From contig CAZVWE010000007.1 of the NCBI GenBank assembly GCA_964631345.1, positions 1 through 64,000 on the forward strand: 64,000 nt of DNA, in the 5' to 3' direction. Positions 1-8,019 of the stretch are shown here, piece by piece. Every line of letters begins with the position of its first letter. The stretch's first letter is position 1. Origin of the DNA: MGBC163016 sp964631345 (GTDB lineage: Bacteria > Actinomycetota > Coriobacteriia > Coriobacteriales > Eggerthellaceae). A program made the position numbers and the translations under genes. The notes under the pieces are model-generated. The model saw only the letters and a list, made by a program, of their open reading frames with translations. It did no database searches and was not told where the DNA came from.

Positions 1-77
1 AATGCAAGATCATCAGGCGTCATGGCAAGGTGCTCGTCATTTGCGAGAACCCGCGCCACAAGCAGCGTCAGGGATAA
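1..77 (+). CDS. rpmJ: 50S ribosomal protein L36 (C-terminal part)
   Basis: The window opens inside this gene. Reading from base 3 gives 24 residues, with the end motif HGKVLVICENPRHKQRQG and a TAA stop at 75-77. This is the typical L36 C-terminus, including a cysteine and histidine of the zinc ribbon. L36 binds 23S rRNA in the large subunit. It lies 15 bases before rpsM, the normal spc/alpha operon order. The start codon and about 13 residues lie outside the window. Confidence 0.93.
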   Translation, partial: CKIIRRHGKVLVICENPRHKQRQG

Positions 78-92
78 GGGAGGAATTCGGAA

Positions 93-464
93 ATGGCAGT
101 ACGTCTAGTAGGCGTCGACCTTCCGCAGAACAAGCGTGTTGAGATTGCGCTTACCTACATCTACGGAATTGGGTTGACAACCTCACGCAAGATCCTCGAA
201 ACAACAGGAGTTAATCCTGATACTCGAGTAAAGGATCTCACTGAAGAGGATTTGTCGAAACTTCGCGACTATATCCAAGCAAACCTTAAGGTTGAAGGTG
301 ACCTTCACCGTGAGGTTTCACAAAACATTAAGCGCCTCATGGAGATTGGCTGCTATCGCGGCCTTCGCCACCGCAAGGGTTTGCCCGTCCGCGGACAGCG
401 CACGCATACTAACGCTCGCACCCGCAAGGGTCCGCGCAAGCAAATCGGCGGCAAGAGAAAGTAA
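93..464 (+). CDS. rpsM: 30S ribosomal protein S13
   Basis: S13 sits in the head of the small subunit and contacts the P-site tRNA and the intersubunit bridges. The 123-residue protein has normal length. It carries the conserved C-terminal basic segment GLPVRGQRTHTNARTRKG at residues 96-113 and the N-terminal VDLPQNKRVEIALTYIYGIG. A strong ribosome site (GGGAGG) precedes the ATG. It is the second gene of the alpha operon section, between rpmJ and rpsK. Confidence 0.98.
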   Translation: MAVRLVGVDLPQNKRVEIALTYIYGIGLTTSRKILETTGVNPDTRVKDLTEEDLSKLRDYIQANLKVEGDLHREVSQNIKRLMEIGCYRGLRHRKGLPVRGQRTHTNARTRKGPRKQIGGKRK

Positions 465-477
465 GTGAGGAAGCATA

Positions 478-873
478 ATGGCTAAGAAAAACGTAACTGC
501 GCGTGTTAAGCGCTCTGAACGTAAGAACATTGCCGTGGGTGCTGCTCACATTAAGTCTACGTTCAACAATACAATTATCTCTATCACTGATCCGCAGGGA
601 AACGTGATTGCTTGGCAGTCAGCAGGCACAGTTGGATTTAAGGGATCTCGTAAATCCACTCCTTTTGCAGCACAAATGGCTGCTGAGGCATGCGCGAAGG
701 TTGCCATGGAGCATGGTCTTCGCAAGGTTGCTGTTTATGTGAAAGGGCCAGGCTCTGGACGCGAAACTGCGATCAGAACTCTTCAGGCTACAGGCCTTGA
801 AATCGCAAGCATCCAAGATTGCACTCCTATCCCGCACAACGGTTGCCGTCCGCGCAAGCGTCGTCGCGTGTAG
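478..873 (+). CDS. rpsK: 30S ribosomal protein S11
   Basis: S11 forms part of the platform of the small subunit and helps shape the mRNA exit region. The protein has 131 residues, the usual length. It carries the family motifs KGPGSGRETAIR in the middle and PHNGCRPRKRRRV at the C-terminus. An AGTGAGGAAGC ribosome site stands before the ATG. It lies 13 bases after rpsM and 18 bases before rpsD in the same operon. Confidence 0.98.
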   Translation: MAKKNVTARVKRSERKNIAVGAAHIKSTFNNTIISITDPQGNVIAWQSAGTVGFKGSRKSTPFAAQMAAEACAKVAMEHGLRKVAVYVKGPGSGRETAIRTLQATGLEIASIQDCTPIPHNGCRPRKRRRV

Positions 874-891
874 TTCGAAAGGATTCGTCAA

Positions 892-1518
892 ATGGCAAGA
901 TATACAGGTGCGACATGCCGCCTTTGCAGACGTGAGGGAAACAAGCTCTTCCTCAAGGGCGACCGTTGCTATACCGACAAATGCGCTTTCGAGCGTCGCG
1001 AATATGCACCAGGTGAAGCTGGACGCAAGCGCGTAAAGGAAAGCGAATATCGTATGCAGCTTCGTGAGAAGCAGAAGACCAAGCGTATTTACGGTCTTTT
1101 AGAAAAGCAGTTCCATCATTATTATGAGATGGCAAACCGTCAGCAAGGCGTTACAGGTGAGAACCTACTTCGCATACTTGAGAGCCGTCTTGACAACGTT
1201 GTCTACAGGCTTGGATTTGCTAAGTCTCGCTCAGAGGCTCGCCAGCAGGTTCGCCATGGACATATACAGGTAAACGGACATCGTGTTGATATTCCATCTT
1301 TCCGCGTACGTCCTGGTGATCTTGTATCAGTTGCACCAAAAGCTCGCGAGATGCTGGTCATCAAAAGCGCACTTATTTCAAATGAGCGCACTCAGGTTCC
1401 AGCATGGCTTGAGGTAGACATTGAGAAACTTCAAGGAAGCGTACTTGCACTTCCACAGCGTGACCAGATTGATTCCGACATCCGCGAACAGCTGATCGTC
1501 GAACTTTATTCGAAATAA
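892..1518 (+). CDS. rpsD: 30S ribosomal protein S4, zinc-binding type
   Basis: S4 is a primary 16S rRNA-binding and assembly protein. In many bacteria it also represses its own operon. The 208-residue product keeps four N-terminal cysteines (C9, C12, C26, C31), so it is the zinc-containing C+ form. An S4 RNA-binding domain begins near residue 98 (LDNVVYRLGFAKSRSEARQ). The length is normal. It sits between rpsK and rpoA in the usual alpha operon order. Operon autoregulation by S4 is known from other bacteria and is not shown here. Confidence 0.98.
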   Translation: MARYTGATCRLCRREGNKLFLKGDRCYTDKCAFERREYAPGEAGRKRVKESEYRMQLREKQKTKRIYGLLEKQFHHYYEMANRQQGVTGENLLRILESRLDNVVYRLGFAKSRSEARQQVRHGHIQVNGHRVDIPSFRVRPGDLVSVAPKAREMLVIKSALISNERTQVPAWLEVDIEKLQGSVLALPQRDQIDSDIREQLIVELYSK

Positions 1519-1547
1519 CCCAAGGCTTTTAAGGAGGCTCATACAAC

Positions 1548-2498
1548 ATGACAGAGTTCATGAGGCCTACTGTCACTACCGAAGAGGTAAACGACACCGT
1601 TGCGCGCTTTATTGTCGAACCGCTTGAGCGCGGATACGGCACTACGCTCGGCAACACAATGCGCCGCGTGCTTCTCTCTTCTTTGGATGGCGCAAAAGCA
1701 ACAGCCATCCAGATTGAAGGTGTGCAACATGAGTTCACGACGGCTGAGGGTGTGATCGAAGACATCACAGACATCGTGCTTAATGTAAAAGGTCTTGTCT
1801 TTTCTCCATTAAACGATGATGTTGAAGAGGCAACTGCACATGTTTCAGCAGAAGGGCCAACAACGGTAACAGGCGCTGATCTTGAGGTGCCAACAGAGTT
1901 TACGCTTATAAACCCTGAGCACGTAATCGCAACAGTTGCTGATGGCGGACAGTTTGATATGACTATTCGCATTGGCGTGGGACGCGGATACGTAAATGCT
2001 GACAACAACAAGCGCACAGAAGACCCAATTGGTGTTATCCCAGTAGATTCTTTATTCTCTCCGGTTCGTCGTTGCACGATGAATGTTGAGGATACCCGTG
2101 TTGGACAAAGAACTGACTACGATAAGTTGGTTTTGGAAATTGAAACCGACGGATCTATTACACCAACTGATGCGGTATGTCGCGGTGCGAACATCATTAC
2201 ACAATATATGGGTGCATTCCTCTCACTTTCTAGCTCTGATGAGGAAGAGGAGATTGAGACGGTTTCAATCTTCGCACCTGAGAATACAGAGACCAACGCT
2301 GAACTTGATAAGCAGATTGAGGATCTTGACCTTTCCGTTCGTTCTTACAACTGCTTGAAGCGTGCTGGTATCCACTCTGTAAGACAGCTGGTCGAATTCT
2401 CCGAGAACGACCTTCTAAATATCCGCAATTTCGGTGCAAAGTCCATTGAGGAAGTGAAGGATAAGCTCATTTCCATGGATTTGAACCTCAAGCTTTAA
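1548..2498 (+). CDS. rpoA: RNA polymerase alpha subunit
   Basis: Alpha dimerises to nucleate assembly of RNA polymerase and touches upstream promoter DNA and activators. The 316-residue protein has the N-terminal assembly domain (residues 1 to about 230, with YGTTLGNTMRRVLLSSL early on). An acidic linker follows, then the C-terminal domain (about 245-316) with its helix-hairpin-helix region LSVRSYNCLKRAGIHSVRQL. An AAGGAGG ribosome site precedes the ATG. It is cotranscribed with the ribosomal genes on both sides, as is usual. Confidence 0.98.
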   Translation: MTEFMRPTVTTEEVNDTVARFIVEPLERGYGTTLGNTMRRVLLSSLDGAKATAIQIEGVQHEFTTAEGVIEDITDIVLNVKGLVFSPLNDDVEEATAHVSAEGPTTVTGADLEVPTEFTLINPEHVIATVADGGQFDMTIRIGVGRGYVNADNNKRTEDPIGVIPVDSLFSPVRRCTMNVEDTRVGQRTDYDKLVLEIETDGSITPTDAVCRGANIITQYMGAFLSLSSSDEEEEIETVSIFAPENTETNAELDKQIEDLDLSVRSYNCLKRAGIHSVRQLVEFSENDLLNIRNFGAKSIEEVKDKLISMDLNLKL

Positions 2499-2510
2499 GA
2501 GAGGTTAAAG

Positions 2511-3233
2511 ATGAGACACAAGTACAAAGGTCGTAAGCTTGGAACAGACTGGAGCCACACAAAGGCTATGAAGCGCAGCCTTGTTCAAGCATTATTTCTA
2601 AACGACCGTATCAAGACTACTGAAGCACGCGCTAAAGAGATCCGCTCAGATGTTGACCGCATTGTTACATGGGCAAAGAAGGGCGATTTGCACTCACGTC
2701 GTCTTGCAATTGCTGCTCTTGGCAATGATAAAGAACTCGTTCGTGAGATCTTTGAGAAGGTTTCCCAAGGAATGTTCCAGGATCGTCCTGGTGGATATTC
2801 CCGCATCATGAAGCTAGGTTCTCGCAAAGGCGACGGTGCTCCTATGGTAATCATGGAGCTTGTAACTGAGACTTGCATACCTAAGGCAAAGAAGGAAGCC
2901 GCAAAGGCTGCTAAAGCAACCAAGAAGAAGGCTACGCCAAAGAAGGCTGCAAAGTCTGAGGAGAAGGCCGAAGAAAGCAAAGAGTCAGTAGTTGAGGAAA
3001 TCAAAGAATCAGTTGAAGCTGCTGAGGAAGAGTTTGCTAAAGAGGTTCAAGAGGCAGGCGAAGAGCAGCTAGCTACAGAAAAGGCAGAAGCTGAGCAGGA
3101 AGATAAAGCTGCTGAGGCTGCTGAGGAAAAAGAAGCTGAGGAGACTCGCAAAGAGCAATTTGAGGCAGAAGAGGCAAAAGCTGAAGATGCTAAGGCTGAA
3201 AACCTCAAGGCAAGAGATGACGAGAAGGCATAG
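2511..3233 (+). CDS. rplQ: 50S ribosomal protein L17 with long acidic/basic C-terminal tail
   Basis: L17 lies near the peptide exit tunnel. Residues 1 to about 122 form the normal L17 core (MRHKYKGRKLGTDWSHTKAM at the start). The protein is 240 residues long, about twice the common bacterial length. The extra 118 residues are almost only Lys, Glu and Ala. They begin as a lysine-rich segment (KKEAAKAAKATKKKATPKKA) and turn strongly acidic. The tail is probably disordered or helical and has no recognisable domain. Tails of this kind occur on L17 of some actinobacteria. It is the last gene of the alpha operon. Confidence 0.96.
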   Translation: MRHKYKGRKLGTDWSHTKAMKRSLVQALFLNDRIKTTEARAKEIRSDVDRIVTWAKKGDLHSRRLAIAALGNDKELVREIFEKVSQGMFQDRPGGYSRIMKLGSRKGDGAPMVIMELVTETCIPKAKKEAAKAAKATKKKATPKKAAKSEEKAEESKESVVEEIKESVEAAEEEFAKEVQEAGEEQLATEKAEAEQEDKAAEAAEEKEAEETRKEQFEAEEAKAEDAKAENLKARDDEKA

Positions 3234-3241
3234 TTTTCAAT

Positions 3242-4015
3242 TTGCCTGCGATAACGTTTTCGACATATATTGATCGCAAATCGAGCGTGCATTCATTGGA
3301 TGCGCGCTCGAAAATTATTCTGGCACTTATATATTCTGTAGCGGTGTTTTTCATTGACACTTGGCTTGGCATGGCTTGCATGTTGGGCTTATTTATTTTT
3401 GTATGGGTGTTATCAAACTTACCTGCTCGTCCTATATTTGCATCATGTATCCCTGTATATGTCATTTGCGCTTTCACGATTTTGTTTAATTCCTTTCCGT
3501 ACATGGAAGGTGTAGTGGCGTTTTCTGTCTTGGGGCTTATTAGGGGATGCTTTTTTGCAATACGTATATTGCTTTTGGTTTGGATAAGCCTAGTGCTTTG
3601 TCTAAGTACCACAGCAAGCGCAATAACGTTTGCCTTTGCTCAAATGATGGCGCCACTTAGGAAACTTAAAGTGCCTGTGGATGACATAGCAACAGTGTTC
3701 TCTATTGCGCTTAGGTTTATTCCAGAAATCGCTTCTGAATACATGCAGATAAAAGATGCCCAGTTTTCAAGAGGTGCACCATTTAATGAAGGAAACCTAG
3801 TCGTACGGCTTAAGGCATATGGGTCGGTGTTGTTGCCTTTGGTCGTAACGCTTTTTCGTCGTGCAGATACATTGGCGGTAGCTATGGATGCAAGGTGCTA
3901 TGGTATGCCCGGCGTGGTTAGAACTTCTATTCACGATGCACGCATGCGGCCATGTGATATTGTATGCATGGTTGTAGGCGGAGGATGCGTGGTGATATTA
4001 GCCATCCTTCTTTAA
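3242..4015 (+). CDS. ecfT: Energy-coupling factor transporter transmembrane protein EcfT
   Basis: EcfT is the membrane scaffold of ECF-type vitamin and metal importers. It couples two ATPases to a substrate-binding S component. The 257-residue, strongly hydrophobic protein has the family start pattern (SLDARSKIILALIY). It has the two coupling-helix motifs: SRG in QFSRGAPF near residue 179, and a second one reading DARCYG, where Gly is replaced by Cys. The start is TTG, 8 bases after rplQ. In related genomes ecfA genes usually sit between rplQ and ecfT. Here none is present, so the ATPases must be elsewhere or the gene is an orphan. Confidence 0.85.
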   Translation: MPAITFSTYIDRKSSVHSLDARSKIILALIYSVAVFFIDTWLGMACMLGLFIFVWVLSNLPARPIFASCIPVYVICAFTILFNSFPYMEGVVAFSVLGLIRGCFFAIRILLLVWISLVLCLSTTASAITFAFAQMMAPLRKLKVPVDDIATVFSIALRFIPEIASEYMQIKDAQFSRGAPFNEGNLVVRLKAYGSVLLPLVVTLFRRADTLAVAMDARCYGMPGVVRTSIHDARMRPCDIVCMVVGGGCVVILAILL

Positions 4016-4077
4016 TACCTGCGTGCGTTGAATTTGTGTAAGCGTTCGTAAAACATTTTCTTGAAAGGCAAACGGAC

Positions 4078-4821
4078 ATGGTAGATACAAAGGCGTTTCA
4101 TAAGTTAACTTGTGGTTTATATATAGTCTCTGCGGTAAATAGTGATGGGCGCAAGGTTGGCTGTATTGCTAACACATTTGAACAGGTTGCCTCAAAAATT
4201 CCAATGGCTGCGATTGCGCTTAATAAGGAAAATACGACAACTAAGGCAATTGAGCAAACCAAAAAATATGTAGTTTCAGTTCTTACTCAAGAAGCAACAA
4301 TGGAGCTAATTGGAACTTTTGGCTTTCGTGAAAGTCTTGAGATTGATAAATATGCAGATGTTGAATACGAGCTTAATGAAGATGGCCTGCCGATCGTTTT
4401 GGAAAAGACATGTGCGTCTTTTGAAGTGAAGGTAGCAGAATGCATTGACGCTCATACACATAATGTGTTTGTTGGAGAAGTTTGTGAAAGCAGGGTTTTA
4501 GATTCTGCTGCAAAACCTCTGACGTATGACTACTATCACAGCGTTCTTAAGGGTAAGACCCCACCTCGTGCAGCATCTTATGAACCTGATGATAATGGCA
4601 AATCCGATAAATCTAGCGAGCCTGTAAAGAATGAACAGTCTGAAAACGCTGATACCGATGTTGTAGAGGTTGAGGTCATCGAGTGTGAGATACAGACTCC
4701 TAAATATGGATGGCGTTGTCGGATGTGTGGATTTATCATCGAGCAAGACGAGTTGCCTGATGATTTTGTGTGTCCGATTTGTGGCGTTGGAAAAGACATG
4801 TTCGATCGGATAGAGCTTTAA
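4078..4821 (+). CDS. Flavin reductase domain protein fused to rubredoxin (high-molecular-weight rubredoxin type)
   Basis: The first about 160 residues are a flavin reductase-like FMN-binding split barrel (TCGLYIVSA, GCIANTFEQVASKIP). An acidic low-complexity linker (about 165-205) follows. The last about 40 residues are a rubredoxin with paired cysteines, WRCRMCG and FVCPICG, which bind one iron. This architecture matches the high-molecular-weight rubredoxin of anaerobes such as Moorella. There it passes electrons from NAD(P)H to flavodiiron proteins that reduce O2 or NO. The role here is inferred from architecture, and no flavodiiron gene is adjacent. An AAAGG ribosome site precedes the ATG. 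Confidence 0.85.
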   Translation: MVDTKAFHKLTCGLYIVSAVNSDGRKVGCIANTFEQVASKIPMAAIALNKENTTTKAIEQTKKYVVSVLTQEATMELIGTFGFRESLEIDKYADVEYELNEDGLPIVLEKTCASFEVKVAECIDAHTHNVFVGEVCESRVLDSAAKPLTYDYYHSVLKGKTPPRAASYEPDDNGKSDKSSEPVKNEQSENADTDVVEVEVIECEIQTPKYGWRCRMCGFIIEQDELPDDFVCPICGVGKDMFDRIEL

Positions 4822-4880
4822 GAATCGTATCTCCAGTCGCATTCCAGATAACTGAAATTACGGATTCATGATGACGTCTC

Positions 4881-4889
4881 TGCTATGAT
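4881..4889 (+). promoter_or_regulatory. Probable extended -10 promoter for eno
   Basis: TGC-TATGAT fits the extended -10 pattern TGnTATAAT and lies 39 bases before the eno start. No convincing -35 hexamer is seen at 16-18 bases upstream, which is common for extended -10 promoters. Inference only. Confidence 0.4.
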
Positions 4890-4913
4890 TGTTCCTAGTG
4901 GAAAACAATTGGC

Positions 4914-4920
4914 AAGGAGG
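4914..4920 (+). promoter_or_regulatory. Ribosome binding site that fixes the eno start
   Basis: A perfect AAGGAGG stands 7 bases before the ATG at 4928. The reading frame is open further upstream (to 4889), but the extra 13 codons would cover this site and have no ribosome site of their own. The family N-terminus also begins at 4928. Confidence 0.8.
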
Positions 4921-4927
4921 CCATTTT

Positions 4928-6220
4928 ATGGCGATGATCATCGATGTATTCGGTAGAGAAATTCTCGATTCTAGAGGTAATCCAACAGTTGAAGTTGAGG
5001 TAGTTCTAGAGGATGGTTCTTTTGGTCGTGCAGCAGTGCCATCCGGTGCATCAACTGGAGCATTTGAGGCAGTAGAGCTTCGCGATGATGATGTAAATCG
5101 ATACATGGGTAAAGGCGTCCAAGATGCCGTTGAGCATGTAAATTCTGAGATTGCTGGAGCCCTTTTAGGTATAGAGGCAACAGATCAACGTACAGTTGAT
5201 ATGTCGATGATTGCACTTGATGCGACTGAAAACAAAGGCGCTCTCGGTGCAAATGCAATTCTTGGTGCATCGCTTGCAGTTGCTCGTGCTCAAGCTGAAT
5301 CTGCCGCTCTTCCGATTTATAAATACATTGGTGGCGTGAACGCTCATCTTCTTCCAACACCAATGATGAATATCCTAAATGGTGGGGTTCATGCTGACAA
5401 CAATGTAGACTTCCAGGAATACATGATCATGCCTGTAGGCGCTAAGACTTTTGCGGAAGCATTGCGTTGGTGCGCAGAGATTTATCACACATTAAAGTCC
5501 GTTCTGCATGATGCTGGTCTTGGCGGTGGTGTTGGAGATGAGGGCGGCTTTGCTCCAAATCTAAAAACCAACGAGGAACCGCTTGCATATATCTCACAGG
5601 CTTGTGAGAAAGCAGGATATGTACCTGGTAAAGATATTATGTTTGCAATGGATCCAGCATCCACTGAGTTTTATGACGCAAAAGCTGGCAAGTATGTGCT
5701 TAAGGGTGAGGGTCGCGAATTAACAAGCGATGAGATGGTTGATTATTGGGCAGCGCTTGTTGAGAAATATCCGATTATCTCAATTGAAGATGGTATGGCA
5801 GAAGAGGATTGGGATGGTTGGAAGAAGCTGACCGATCGTATCGGAGACAAGGTTCAGCTTGTTGGCGATGATCTCTTTGTAACGAATGCAAAAAGGCTTG
5901 CTAAAGGTATTGAACTTGGGTGTGCAAATGCCATCCTTATTAAGGTAAACCAAATCGGAAGTCTCACAGAAACGCTTGATGCAATAGAACTTGCAAAAAC
6001 TCATGGCTATGCATGTGTTATGAGCCATCGTTCAGGTGAAACTGAAGATACGACGATCGCTGATTTGGCCGTTGCATGCAATGTTGGCCAGATCAAAACA
6101 GGTGCTCCTGCAAGAAGCGATCGTGTTGCGAAATACAATCAGCTTCTTCGTATAGAAGAAGAACTTGGCGACCAGGCAAAATATGCCGGAATGAAGGCTT
6201 TCTACAATGTCAACAGATAA
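4928..6220 (+). CDS. eno: Enolase (phosphopyruvate hydratase)
   Basis: Enolase converts 2-phosphoglycerate to phosphoenolpyruvate in glycolysis and needs Mg2+. The 430-residue protein starts MAMIIDVFGREILDSRGNP, the canonical N-terminus. It keeps SGASTGAFEAVELRD, the metal-ligand region SIEDGMAEEDWDGW and the signature SHRSGETEDTTIADL. The start at 4928 is chosen for the AAGGAGG site. The last bases overlap moeA by 14 bases, which suggests cotranscription with the molybdenum cofactor genes. Confidence 0.98.
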   Translation: MAMIIDVFGREILDSRGNPTVEVEVVLEDGSFGRAAVPSGASTGAFEAVELRDDDVNRYMGKGVQDAVEHVNSEIAGALLGIEATDQRTVDMSMIALDATENKGALGANAILGASLAVARAQAESAALPIYKYIGGVNAHLLPTPMMNILNGGVHADNNVDFQEYMIMPVGAKTFAEALRWCAEIYHTLKSVLHDAGLGGGVGDEGGFAPNLKTNEEPLAYISQACEKAGYVPGKDIMFAMDPASTEFYDAKAGKYVLKGEGRELTSDEMVDYWAALVEKYPIISIEDGMAEEDWDGWKKLTDRIGDKVQLVGDDLFVTNAKRLAKGIELGCANAILIKVNQIGSLTETLDAIELAKTHGYACVMSHRSGETEDTTIADLAVACNVGQIKTGAPARSDRVAKYNQLLRIEEELGDQAKYAGMKAFYNVNR

Positions 6221-7466
6221 TATGATTTCACTCGATGAGGCGCGTGAGCTTGTTTGTTCAAACGTATCTTTGATGCCTACAGAAGAGGTAGATCTGCTTA
6301 ATTCTGTGGGCAGGGTTTGTGCGGCCGATCTTGTAAGTGATATGGATGTAGCACCATTTGCTCACTCTGCAATGGACGGGTTTGCTCTTCACGCAGAAGA
6401 TCTCGCTGGGGCTACAGATATAACACCTGTTGAGCTTGAAGTTATCGCATCCATCGGTGCTGGGGACGTGTTTGATGGTGTTATAGAGCACGGTCAATGT
6501 GTGCGTATCATGACAGGAGCCGAACTTCCGTCAGATGCCGATGCTGTAGTCAAATATGAAATAGTTGGCGTTGTGTCAGGTGATGGAAAAACAGGATCCG
6601 TCGTTTCTTTTACATCTTCTACCAAAGTGGGCACCAACGTTCGTGCTAAAGGTGAAGAGGCAAAAGCTGGAGAGACTGTAATTTTTAAGGGCGACGTGAT
6701 TAAAACTGCAGGAGTTGGATATCTTGCAGGATGCGGCGTTCTGAAAGTACCTGTATATAAGCGTCCACGTGTTGCTGTTATGGCAACAGGCTCTGAACTT
6801 GTTCCTCCAACTGAGATACCGACACCTGGGCATATTCGTGAATCTAATTCGTATGCAATGGCTGCATGTGCAAGAGCATGTGGCGCAGAGGTGACAATAC
6901 TTCCGATCGTTAAAGATACATTCGATGCGCTAAATGAGGCCGTGATTAAAGCCTCAAAGGAATTTGATTTTGTGATAACAACAGGCGGTGCTGCAAACGG
7001 GGACTTTGACTTTATCAAGAAAGTAGTTGAGGCTTCCGGTGAGGTCTTAATGACTCTGGTGAATATGCGCCCAGGAAAAGCTCAAACATTTGGATTCGTA
7101 AACGGCACACCTGTTTTTGGGCTTCCTGGAAATCCAGCTGCGGCATATTGCGGGTTTGAGATGATAATTCGTCCTGCCCTTCGTATCATGCAAGGCTATA
7201 GTGCGATAGATCATCCGCATGTCACAGCAAAACTTACAGGGCCTTACAACAAAAAAGACAAACGCATGACGCTTCTTCGTTCAACATTGGAAGAAACTGA
7301 TGATGGGCGAGTTGTTACTCCTGCGAAAAACCAAAGTTCTGGGCTTTTTGGGGTAATTCAAAAGAGTAATTGCATGGCAATATTGCCAGCTGGACAATAT
7401 CAGCTTGAGGCTGGAGCTGAAATTGAGTGCTTATTGTTAGATGTTGAAGAAGGGGTGGTAATTTAG
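6207..7466 (+). CDS. moeA: Molybdopterin molybdenumtransferase MoeA
   Basis: MoeA inserts molybdenum into adenylylated molybdopterin. The 419-residue protein has the N-terminal MoeA regions (MDVAPFAHSAMDGFALHAED), the MoCF-binding domain (TTGGAANGDFDFIKK, GLPGNPAAAYCGFEM) and the C-terminal beta domain. It overlaps eno by 14 bases. A GAAGG site precedes ATG 6207, and an in-frame ATG at 6222 is a possible alternative start. mogA follows with no gap, so the two late steps of molybdenum cofactor synthesis are coupled. Confidence 0.95.
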   Translation: MSTDNMISLDEARELVCSNVSLMPTEEVDLLNSVGRVCAADLVSDMDVAPFAHSAMDGFALHAEDLAGATDITPVELEVIASIGAGDVFDGVIEHGQCVRIMTGAELPSDADAVVKYEIVGVVSGDGKTGSVVSFTSSTKVGTNVRAKGEEAKAGETVIFKGDVIKTAGVGYLAGCGVLKVPVYKRPRVAVMATGSELVPPTEIPTPGHIRESNSYAMAACARACGAEVTILPIVKDTFDALNEAVIKASKEFDFVITTGGAANGDFDFIKKVVEASGEVLMTLVNMRPGKAQTFGFVNGTPVFGLPGNPAAAYCGFEMIIRPALRIMQGYSAIDHPHVTAKLTGPYNKKDKRMTLLRSTLEETDDGRVVTPAKNQSSGLFGVIQKSNCMAILPAGQYQLEAGAEIECLLLDVEEGVVI

Positions 7467-7952
7467 ATGGCCTGCGAGGCGGTTAGATTTGCGATTATCA
7501 CATGCTCAGATACGCGTGATCTTGCAGAAGATGCCGCAGGTTATGCGCTCGAAGACTTGATTAAAGCCGAAGGGTGGACGTGTGAGTCTCATGTAATCGT
7601 AAAAGATGAACGCAAAGATATTGCAGATGCCATCGTAAATGCTGCAGATAGTGGGCGCGTCGATGTTGTGATTACTTGCGGCGGCTCGGGGTTATCGCCG
7701 CGCGATGTTACCCCTGAGGCAACACGTGATGTATGTGAGCGAGAAGTTCCTGGAATTGCTGAGGCTATGAGGTGGCATTCGCTGCAGATTACCCCTTTTG
7801 CTATGCTTTCCCGTGCAATATGTATGCAAAGAGGCAGCGTGCTTGTTATAAACCTTCCGGGTTCCACAAAGGCTGCCACAGAAAATTGGGATGGCATAGT
7901 GAAGGCTTTGCCACACGCTGTATCTATGATGGCAGCGAAAGGGCATGACTAA
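7467..7952 (+). CDS. mogA: Molybdopterin adenylyltransferase MogA/MoaB family
   Basis: This family adenylylates molybdopterin before metal insertion by MoeA. The 161-residue protein is a single MoCF-binding domain. It has VVITCGGSGLSPRDVTPEA, the typical substrate-binding loop, near residues 70-88, and GSVLVINLPGSTKAATENW towards the end. The ATG follows directly on the moeA stop. MogA and MoaB cannot be separated reliably by eye. The genes for the earlier steps (moaA, moaC, moaD, moaE) are not in the window. Confidence 0.88.
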   Translation: MACEAVRFAIITCSDTRDLAEDAAGYALEDLIKAEGWTCESHVIVKDERKDIADAIVNAADSGRVDVVITCGGSGLSPRDVTPEATRDVCEREVPGIAEAMRWHSLQITPFAMLSRAICMQRGSVLVINLPGSTKAATENWDGIVKALPHAVSMMAAKGHD

Positions 7953-8019
7953 CGGTTTATTAAAAACTAAGGATTCCGCTAAATCCCTGAATAGTTTCCT
8001 TTAAGGAGGGAAGCAGCAA

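Noticed and set aside
1529..2077. 182-codon open frame opposite rpoA
   Set aside because: It is the antisense of a clear rpoA gene, Ser/Thr rich, without family motifs or ribosome site.
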